Assembly (NCBI GenBank): GCA_036375895.1
Contig: DASVBJ010000313.1
Location: forward strand, 1 to 11,832
Length of the DNA stretch: 11,832 nt
Direction: 5' to 3'
DNA from: DASVBJ01 sp036375895
GTDB taxonomy: Bacteria > Actinomycetota > Actinomycetes > JACCUZ01
Below the pieces are notes generated by a model. It was not told the DNA's origin. It saw only the letters and a program-made list of their open reading frames with translations, and did no database searches. A program made the translations under genes and the position numbers. Below, in pieces: positions 6,348-11,280 of the stretch (position 1 is the stretch's first letter; each line of letters opens with the position of its first letter).

Positions 6348-6593
6348 GTGACGGAGACCCGCGGCGCCGCCGCGCCCCCGCAGCGGGGCCGGCCTGCGAA
6401 GAAGCCGCTTCCCGCGCGCATCTCGCTGTTCTACCGGCAGGTCATCGCCGAGCTGCGCAAGGTGATCTGGCCGACCCGCAAGGAGCTGATCACCTACACC
6501 ACGGTGGTGATCGCCTTCGTGATGGTGGTCATCGCCTACGTCACCGGGCTGGACTTCGTGTTCAGCAAGGCCGTGCTCGCCGTCTTCGGCTGA
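6348..6593 (+). CDS. secE: Preprotein translocase subunit SecE
   Basis: SecE is the essential small subunit that clamps SecY in the SecYEG channel. The product has 81 residues from GTG 6348, preceded by AGGTGA at 6337-6342. A second in-frame GTG at 6339 lies within that site and is less likely. The conserved amphipathic region FYRQVIAELRKVIWPTRKEL (28-47) precedes a single membrane segment at about 48-68, the usual short one-helix form. The N-terminal 27 residues are basic and Ala/Pro-rich. The stop is 52 bases before nusG, the standard secE-nusG pairing. Confidence 0.95.
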   Translation: MTETRGAAAPPQRGRPAKKPLPARISLFYRQVIAELRKVIWPTRKELITYTTVVIAFVMVVIAYVTGLDFVFSKAVLAVFG

Positions 6594-6645
6594 CCCCGCC
6601 GTACGCGATCCACGCCGTCACCAACGTAAGGAAGTAGCCGTCACC

Positions 6646-7467
6646 GTGTCCGAGACCCCGCGCTTCGTCGACGAACAGGTCGAGGCGACCAGCGACCACG
6701 CCGCGCCCGCCGAGCCTGCCGACCTCGAGACGACCGTCGTGCCGGCCGGGCCCGAGGAGCCCGTCGCGGGCGAGACCCTGGTCGAGGAGCCCGTCGCCGC
6801 CGAGACCCTGGCCGAGGAGCCCGCAGCGGCCGACGCGCCGGCTGAGGAGCCGGTCGCCGCCGAGGCCGCTGCCGAGGAGCCGGCCGAGGAGGTGGACCCC
6901 GTCGAGGAGATGCGGGCCGCGCTGCGTCGCGCCCCGGGCGACTGGTACGTCGTGCACTCCTACGCCGGCTACGAGAACCGCGTGAAGTCCAACCTCGAGA
7001 CGCGCATCAGCTCGCTGAACATGGAGGACTACATCTTCCAGGTCGAGGTGCCCCAGCGCGAGGAGACCGTCGTCAAGAACGGTCAGCGCAAGCAGGTCAA
7101 GCAGAACCTCCTTCCCGGCTACGTGCTCGTGCGCATGGACCTCACCGACGAGTCCTGGTCCGCTGTACGCAACACGCCCGGTGTGACCGGCTTCGTCGGG
7201 CACACCCACCGGCCCTCCCCGCTCTCGATCGACGAGGTCATGCAGTTCCTCGCGCCCGAGCAGGAGAAGAAGCCGCAGGCGGTCGAGACCAAGGCCGCCG
7301 ACTTCGAGGTCGGCGAGTCGGTGACGGTCATGGACGGGCCGTTCGCGACGCTGCCCGCCTCGATCAGCGAGATCCACCCCGACTCGCAGAAGCTCAAGGT
7401 GCTCGTGTCGATCTTCGGTCGCGAGACGCCGGTGGAGCTGTCGTTCAACCAGGTGCAGAAGATCTGA
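6646..7467 (+). CDS. nusG: Transcription termination/antitermination factor NusG
   Basis: NusG binds RNA polymerase and couples it to Rho or to ribosomal protein S10. The product is 273 residues, longer than the roughly 180 of E. coli NusG because of an acidic N-terminal extension (about 1-97). The NGN domain follows from DWYVVHSYAGYENRV (99-113) through LLPGYVLV (155-162) and NTPGVTGFVG (176-185). The C-terminal KOW domain runs from FEVGESVTVMDGPFA (220-234) to the end. Residues 37-86 are five ten-residue repeats. GTG 6646 has TAAGGAAG at 6627-6634. Long acidic extensions are common in actinobacterial NusG. Confidence 0.97.
   Translation: MSETPRFVDEQVEATSDHAAPAEPADLETTVVPAGPEEPVAGETLVEEPVAAETLAEEPAAADAPAEEPVAAEAAAEEPAEEVDPVEEMRAALRRAPGDWYVVHSYAGYENRVKSNLETRISSLNMEDYIFQVEVPQREETVVKNGQRKQVKQNLLPGYVLVRMDLTDESWSAVRNTPGVTGFVGHTHRPSPLSIDEVMQFLAPEQEKKPQAVETKAADFEVGESVTVMDGPFATLPASISEIHPDSQKLKVLVSIFGRETPVELSFNQVQKI
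6754..6903 (+). repeat. Five 30-base tandem repeats in nusG
   Basis: Units start at 6754, 6784, 6814, 6844 and 6874, each opening with GAGGAGCC. They encode decapeptides of the type EEPVAAETLA. The first two differ by two residues, the third and fourth are more diverged, and the fifth shares little beyond EEP. All keep the reading frame. Confidence 0.9.
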
Positions 7468-7501
7468 CGCGGCCCGCCCGCGTCGAAACCCGAAGAGCAG
7501 A

Positions 7502-7517
7502 AGGACCCGAGGACCCG
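7502..7517 (+). promoter_or_regulatory. Duplicated ribosome binding site of rplK
   Basis: AGGACCCG occurs twice back to back (7502-7509 and 7510-7517), followed by ACATG. Each copy offers a Shine-Dalgarno-like AGGA, 14 and 6 bases from the ATG at 7520. The nearer one, read as GAGGA 7509-7513, has the better spacing. Confidence 0.6.
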
Positions 7518-7519
7518 AC

Positions 7520-7951
7520 ATGCCCCCGAAGAAGAAGCTCGCAGCGATCATCAAGCTGCAGATCCAGGCCGGCGCGGCCACGCCCGCCCCGCCGGTCGGC
7601 CCGGCCCTGGGCCAGCACGGTGTGAACATCATGGAGTTCTGCAAGGCCTACAACGCCGCGACCGAGTCGCAGCGCGGTCAGGTCGTGCCGGTCGAGATCT
7701 CCGTCTACGAGGACCGTTCCTTCACGTTCGTCACCAAGACGCCGCCGGCCGCCCGACTGATCCTCGCCGCCGCCGGTGTCGAGAAGGGCTCCGGCGAGCC
7801 GCACAAGACCAAGGTCGCCAAGATCACCCGCGACCAGGTCCGCGCGATCGCCGAGACGAAGATGCCCGACCTCAACGCCAACGACCTCGACGCCGCCGAG
7901 AAGATCATCGCCGGCACCGCCCGCCAGATGGGCATCACCGTCGAGGGCTGA
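7520..7951 (+). CDS. rplK: 50S ribosomal protein L11
   Basis: L11 binds the GTPase-associated region of 23S rRNA at the base of the L7/L12 stalk and takes part in factor binding and the stringent response. The product is 143 residues, the normal length. The N-terminal domain has the conserved IKLQIQAGAATPAPPVGPAL and GQHGVNIMEFCKAYNAAT; its proline-rich segment (about 22-30) is where thiostrepton-resistance changes occur in other bacteria and looks wild type. The C-terminal domain has SFTFVTKTPPAA and ends DAAEKIIAGTARQMGITVEG. It follows nusG by 52 bases and precedes rplA. Confidence 0.98.
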   Translation: MPPKKKLAAIIKLQIQAGAATPAPPVGPALGQHGVNIMEFCKAYNAATESQRGQVVPVEISVYEDRSFTFVTKTPPAARLILAAAGVEKGSGEPHKTKVAKITRDQVRAIAETKMPDLNANDLDAAEKIIAGTARQMGITVEG

Positions 7952-7961
7952 CCCCGTACGA

Positions 7962-7996
7962 CGTGGGAGGGCCAGGCGCTGGCCCGCCGTACCACG
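7962..7996 (+). promoter_or_regulatory. Candidate L1-binding hairpin in the rplK-rplA gap
   Basis: An outer stem CGTGG (7962-7966) with CCACG (7992-7996) and an inner stem GGGCCAG (7969-7975) with CTGGCCC (7979-7985) are joined by an asymmetric internal loop: GA on the 5' side, GCCGTA on the 3' side. The apical loop is GCG. This two-against-six loop between two helices, with GTGGGAGG on one side and TACCAC on the other, matches my recollection of the L1 site in 23S rRNA helices 76-78 and in L1-regulated mRNAs. It lies directly before the rplA ribosome binding site, where L1 could block its own translation. The structure is seen; the function is inferred. Confidence 0.6.
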
Positions 7997-8025
7997 ACTC
8001 CCTTTCACCACCCGAGGAGCAGAGC

Positions 8026-8742
8026 ATGAAGCGCAGCAAGGCCTACCGCGCCGCCGCCGAGAAGATCGACCGCGACGAGGTCTACAGCCCCCTGCAGGCC
8101 GTCCGTCTCGCCAAGGACACGTCCACCACCAAGTACGACGCGACCGTCGAGGTCGCCATGCGGCTGGGTGTCGACCCCCGCAAGGCCGACCAGATGGTCC
8201 GCGGCACCGTCAACCTGCCGCACGGCACCGGCAAGACCGCTCGGGTCCTGGTCTTCGCCACCGGTGAGCGTGCCGAGCAGGCCAAGGCGGCCGGCGCGGA
8301 CATCGTCGGCGACGACGAGCTGATCAACGAGGTCAACGGCGGCCGGCTGGACTTCGACGCCGTCGTGGCCACCCCCGACCTCATGGGCAAGGTCGGCCGG
8401 CTCGGTCGCGTGCTCGGTCCCCGCGGCCTGATGCCGAACCCGAAGACCGGCACGGTGACCACCGACGTCGCGAAGGCCGTCTCCGACATCAAGGGCGGCA
8501 AGATCGAGTTCCGGGTCGACCGCAACGCCAACCTGCACTTCATCATCGGCAAGACCTCGTTCTCCGAGCAGCAGCTGGTGGAGAACTACGGCGCCGCGCT
8601 CGAGGAGATCCTCCGGCTCAAGCCGTCGGCCGCCAAGGGCCGCTACATCCGCAAGGCCACCCTCGCCACCACGATGGGCCCGGGCATCCCCATGGACCCG
8701 AACAAGACCCGTGCGCTGCTGGAGGAGACGGTCGAGGCCTGA
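8026..8742 (+). CDS. rplA: 50S ribosomal protein L1
   Basis: L1 forms the mobile L1 stalk, which moves deacylated tRNA out of the E site, and represses its own operon in many bacteria. The 238 residues start at ATG 8026 with GAGGAG at 8014-8019; an upstream in-frame start at 7963 lies within the hairpin and has no Shine-Dalgarno site. The L1 signature MGKVGRLGRVLGPRGLMPNP is at 120-139, followed by KTGTV. IEFRVDRNANLHFIIGKTSF (160-179) belongs to the RNA-binding domain. The length is normal. A strong terminator hairpin follows. Confidence 0.98.
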   Translation: MKRSKAYRAAAEKIDRDEVYSPLQAVRLAKDTSTTKYDATVEVAMRLGVDPRKADQMVRGTVNLPHGTGKTARVLVFATGERAEQAKAAGADIVGDDELINEVNGGRLDFDAVVATPDLMGKVGRLGRVLGPRGLMPNPKTGTVTTDVAKAVSDIKGGKIEFRVDRNANLHFIIGKTSFSEQQLVENYGAALEEILRLKPSAAKGRYIRKATLATTMGPGIPMDPNKTRALLEETVEA

Positions 8743-8759
8743 GCCTCCAGGCCACCGCG

Positions 8760-8793
8760 TGCGCCGCGCGACCCGCCCGGGTCGCGCGGCGCA
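8760..8793 (+). terminator. Terminator hairpin after rplA
   Basis: TGCGCCGCGCGACCC (8760-8774) pairs perfectly with GGGTCGCGCGGCGCA (8779-8793) around a GCCC loop. The stem is 15 bases and very GC-rich. There is no T tract, which is common for actinobacterial terminators. It separates the secE-nusG-rplK-rplA unit from the lipoprotein gene. Confidence 0.8.
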
Positions 8794-8894
8794 GGTCTGT
8801 CCGGACCGTCGCGACCGCCGCCGGAGCCGCCTGGGCGAGGGATGGCAGAATGCCACGCGGCCAACCGGCCAACTCGTCGAATCGGGGGTATCCC

Positions 8895-9722
8895 ATGCGT
8901 CGCCCAGCTGCCGTCCTGCTCACCCTGGCGCTGGCTGCCGGCACGGCGGCGTGCGGGTCCGCCGAAACGGCCGAGCCCGCGGCCCAGTCCTCGAAGACCA
9001 ACTCGTCCGCGGCGCCCACCCCCACGACGGGGACGATGCTGCTCGCCTCGATGACCGAGGCGATGCAGCAGAAGAAGACCGCGAAGGCGACGATCAAGGC
9101 GGGTGTGGCCGGCCAGGAGATGACCGGCACGGGTGCGTTCCGGTTCGGCTCGGACTTCGCGGCGACGCTCACCATGGCGCTCCCGAACCAGGGTGAGATC
9201 GCTGTGGTGCTGCTGCCGGGCACGTTCTACCTCAAGCTGCCGAAGGAGGCCGGGCTGCCCGAGGGCAAGAGCTGGGTGCGGGTGGCGAAGGGCGACTCGG
9301 GGCCGATCGCCGACAGCCTGGGGCCCGTCCTCGACCAGTTCGGGTCCGGGCTCGACCCGGAGGAGAGCCTGCGCTATCTCGGCTCGGCCACCGCGTTCAA
9401 GGTCGCCGGCACCGAGACGCTCGACGGCGTCGAGACCACGAAGTACGTCACCACGGTGGACGTCGCGAGGCTCGTGGCGGAGTCCGAGGGCACCCAGAAG
9501 CAGACCTACCAGCAGCTGCTCGACGCCGGCCAGAAGACCCTCACGGCCACGACCTGGGTCGGCCGCGACCAGCTGCCCCGGAAGTACGCCACGACCATCG
9601 AAACCCCGCAGGGGCCGGTCACCGCCGAGGGCACCTACAGCGACTGGGGAGCGCCGGTGGACATCCAGGAGCCGCCGGCGGCCGAGGTCGTGTCGGCCGA
9701 GGAGATGCAGGGCGGCGCCTGA
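8895..9722 (+). CDS. LppX/LprG-like lipoprotein
   Basis: This is a 275-residue exported lipoprotein. ATG 8895 is chosen because it places the signal peptide at the N terminus (MRRPAAVLLTLALAAG) with the lipidated cysteine at residue 20 in AGTAACGS; GGGGG at 8884-8888 precedes it, whereas ATG 8850 would add 15 hydrophilic residues. A Ser/Thr/Pro-rich linker (about 21-46) leads to a beta-rich domain with KATIKAGVAGQEMTG, AVVLLPGTFYLKLP and the paired ATAFKVAGTETLDGVETTKYV and TTWVGRDQLPRKY. This order fits the LppX/LprAFG family, half-barrel proteins that carry lipids in the envelope. The specific ligand is unknown. It sits alone between two ribosomal protein units, as in Streptomyces. Confidence 0.75.
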   Translation: MRRPAAVLLTLALAAGTAACGSAETAEPAAQSSKTNSSAAPTPTTGTMLLASMTEAMQQKKTAKATIKAGVAGQEMTGTGAFRFGSDFAATLTMALPNQGEIAVVLLPGTFYLKLPKEAGLPEGKSWVRVAKGDSGPIADSLGPVLDQFGSGLDPEESLRYLGSATAFKVAGTETLDGVETTKYVTTVDVARLVAESEGTQKQTYQQLLDAGQKTLTATTWVGRDQLPRKYATTIETPQGPVTAEGTYSDWGAPVDIQEPPAAEVVSAEEMQGGA

Positions 9723-9748
9723 GCCAGTCCGGGCGGGACCGGCGCGAT

Positions 9749-9778
9749 TTGGCGGGACGGGGCGGCACGACGTACGCT
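9749..9778 (+). promoter_or_regulatory. Candidate promoter of the rplJ-rplL unit
   Basis: TTGGCG (9749-9754) and TACGCT (9773-9778) are separated by 18 bases. They lie just after the lipoprotein gene and just before the L10-type leader, where a ribosomal protein promoter is expected. Transcription would begin near 9785, giving an untranslated leader of about 215 bases. Confidence 0.55.
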
Positions 9779-9785
9779 GACCGCT

Positions 9786-9876
9786 GCCACAGACCGCCGG
9801 TCGTCGCCTCTTCGGGGGTGACCGAAGGTCCCGCGTCAGCGGGCGGCCCGCGCAGGTGAGAACGGAAGTCTGGTCA
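9786..9876 (+). ncRNA. L10-type ribosomal protein leader upstream of rplJ
   Basis: The 277-base gap before rplJ contains a folded leader. CAGAC (9790-9794) can pair with GTCTG (9868-9872). Inside are the hairpins CTTCGG/CCGAAG (9810-9815 with 9822-9827) and CCCGC/GCGGG (9830-9834 with 9839-9843). The stretch GGCCCGCGCAGGTGAGA (9845-9861) resembles the conserved 3' part of the L10 leader, to which the L10-(L7/L12) complex binds to limit its own synthesis. Position, size and motifs all fit; the exact boundaries are estimates. Confidence 0.7.
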
Positions 9877-9908
9877 CCGGCCGGCTCATGAAGAGCCTGC
9901 TGGTCCCC

Positions 9909-9938
9909 AACGCCCCGTGCGCCTGCGCCGGGGCGTTT
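9909..9938 (+). terminator. Attenuator-like hairpin between the L10 leader and rplJ
   Basis: AACGCCCCG (9909-9917) pairs with CGGGGCGTT (9929-9937); the loop can form a further GCG/CGC step. The stem ends in TTT. It lies about 35 bases after the leader and 60 bases before the rplJ ATG, the arrangement expected for transcription attenuation. A small hairpin GGCTC/GAGCC (9883-9897) lies just upstream and could be part of a switch. Confidence 0.6.
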
Positions 9939-9999
9939 CGCATGTCCGGAGCCTCGGTCGACGTCGACCGGCAAGACCCGGAAGGAGGGCTGGCCACCT

Positions 10000-10650
10000 A
10001 TGGCGAGGCCTGACAAGGCGGCCGCGGTCGCCGAGCTTGCGGAGGAGTTCCGTAGCTCGAACGCCGCCGTGCTGACCGAGTACCGCGGGCTCACCGTGGC
10101 GCAGCTCAAGGAGCTGCGTCGCTCCCTCGGTGCGGAGACGTCCTACGCCGTGGTGAAGAACACGCTGACCAAGATCGCGGCGCAGGAGGCGGGAGTCTCG
10201 GCGTTCGAGGGGCTCCTGCAGGGTCCGTCCGCGATCGCGTTCGTCAAGGGCGACCCGGTCGAGGCCGCCAAGGGTCTGCGTGACTTCGCCAAGGCTCACC
10301 CGCTTCTCGTCATCAAGGGCGGCGTCCTCGAGGGCAAGACCCTCACGCCCGACGAGATCAAGAAGCTCGCCGACCTCGAGTCCCGTGAGGTCCTCCTCGC
10401 GAAGCTCGCGGGGGCGATGCAGGCGTCGCTGCAGAACGCAGTGTCGCTTTTCGCTGCGCCGCTGGCGCAGACCGCACGCGTCGTCGAGGCGCTGCGGCAG
10501 AAGGCCGAGCAGGACCCCAGCGTCCTGAAGGGTGGCGCCGGCACGCCGGCCGCCCAGCCCGAGGAGCCCAGCGCCGACGCTGGCTCCGAGGAGGCCACCA
10601 CCGAGGCTGCGCCGGAGACGGACGCCGCCGAGGAGACCACCGAGGGCTGA
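10000..10650 (+). CDS. rplJ: 50S ribosomal protein L10
   Basis: L10 anchors the L7/L12 dimers to the ribosome and, with them, represses its operon. The product is 216 residues against about 165 in E. coli. The N-terminal rRNA-binding domain shows LTEYRGLTVAQLKELRRSL (25-43) and VVKNTLTKIAA (51-61); SREVLLAKLAGAMQASLQNAV (128-148) and the helix to about 172 form the stalk part. Residues 179-216 are an extra tail of Ala, Glu, Thr, Pro and Asp with no Lys or Arg. ATG 10000 has AAGGAGG at 9982-9988, eleven bases upstream. Confidence 0.97.
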   Translation: MARPDKAAAVAELAEEFRSSNAAVLTEYRGLTVAQLKELRRSLGAETSYAVVKNTLTKIAAQEAGVSAFEGLLQGPSAIAFVKGDPVEAAKGLRDFAKAHPLLVIKGGVLEGKTLTPDEIKKLADLESREVLLAKLAGAMQASLQNAVSLFAAPLAQTARVVEALRQKAEQDPSVLKGGAGTPAAQPEEPSADAGSEEATTEAAPETDAAEETTEG

Positions 10651-10717
10651 TCGGCCCGCACCACCGCCCACCATGCGCTCACCCGCGTGACCGCACCGCA
10701 ACGGAAGGACCGCCACC

Positions 10718-11110
10718 ATGGCGAAGCTCAGCACCGACGAGCTCCTTGAGTCGTTCAAGGAGATGACCCTCATCGAGCTCTCGGAGTTCGTGAAGCAGTT
10801 CGAGGAGACCTTCGGCGTCACCGCGGCCGCCCCGGTCGCCGTGGCCGCCGCACCGGCTGCCGGCGGTGCCGGCGGCGAGGCCGCGGCTGCCGAGGAGCAG
10901 GACGAGTTCGACGTCATCCTCGAGGCTGCCGGCGAGAAGAAGATCCAGGTCATCAAGGAGGTGCGCGCGCTCACGAGCCTCGGCCTGAAGGAGGCCAAGG
11001 ACCTCGTGGACGGCACCCCCAAGCCGGTCCTGGAGAAGGTCAACAAGGAGGCCGCCGACAAGGCGAAGGCTGCCCTCGAGGGCGCCGGCGCCACGGTCAC
11101 CGTCAAGTAA
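10718..11110 (+). CDS. rplL: 50S ribosomal protein L7/L12
   Basis: L7/L12 dimers form the stalk that recruits and activates translational GTPases. The product has 130 residues: an N-terminal dimerisation domain (about 1-33), an Ala/Gly-rich hinge (about 36-58, with AAAPVAVAAAPAAGGAGG) and a C-terminal domain with KKIQVIKEVRALTSLGLKEA (74-93) and the end KAALEGAGATVTVK. The ATG at 10718 follows GGAAGGA (10703-10709) by eight bases. The 67-base gap from rplJ has no terminator, so the two share an mRNA. Confidence 0.98.
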   Translation: MAKLSTDELLESFKEMTLIELSEFVKQFEETFGVTAAAPVAVAAAPAAGGAGGEAAAAEEQDEFDVILEAAGEKKIQVIKEVRALTSLGLKEAKDLVDGTPKPVLEKVNKEAADKAKAALEGAGATVTVK

Positions 11111-11127
11111 GACCAGCGACAGCTGCC

Positions 11128-11166
11128 GCGAAGGGCGGCCACCCCCGGGGGGTGGCCGCCCTTCGC
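11128..11166 (+). terminator. Terminator hairpin after rplL
   Basis: GCGAAGGGCGGCCACC (11128-11143) pairs with GGTGGCCGCCCTTCGC (11151-11166), 16 perfect pairs around CCCGGGG. It lies 17 bases after the rplL stop and is the strongest hairpin in the window. Because rpoB does not follow and a convergent gene comes next, full termination is expected here. The symmetry could also stop transcription arriving from the minus-strand mce gene. Confidence 0.88.
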
Positions 11167-11183
11167 ATGTCCGCGGCTCGTCG

Positions 11184-11262
11184 AGGCAGCGGCGACGGTT
11201 CGTGCATGATCGCTGCCGGAGGGAGGGGCAGGCAGCGGCGACGGTTCGTGCATGATCGCTGC
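11184..11262. repeat. Two direct copies of a 33-base intergenic repeat
   Basis: Identical 33-base copies lie at 11184-11216 and 11230-11262, separated by 13 bases rich in GGAGG. Each copy has terminal inverted arms GCAGCG and CGCTGC around a core containing CGGTTCGTGCATGATC. The copies fill most of the convergent gap between rplL and the mce gene. No protein is encoded. This looks like a dispersed palindromic intergenic element, but only two copies are visible. Confidence 0.85.
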
Positions 11263-11280
11263 GGGGGGTGGGGCGGCGGG

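Noticed and set aside
9888..10013. A possible 41-residue leader peptide starting at ATG 9888 and ending just inside rplJ
   Set aside because: No ribosome binding site precedes the ATG, and the frame passes through the attenuator hairpin. It has no run of a regulatory codon, so it is most likely chance, although its overlap with the rplJ start would be worth checking in ribosome profiling data.
11184..11262. The two 33-base repeats as a CRISPR array
   Set aside because: There are only two copies, the 13-base spacer is far too short, and no cas gene is visible.
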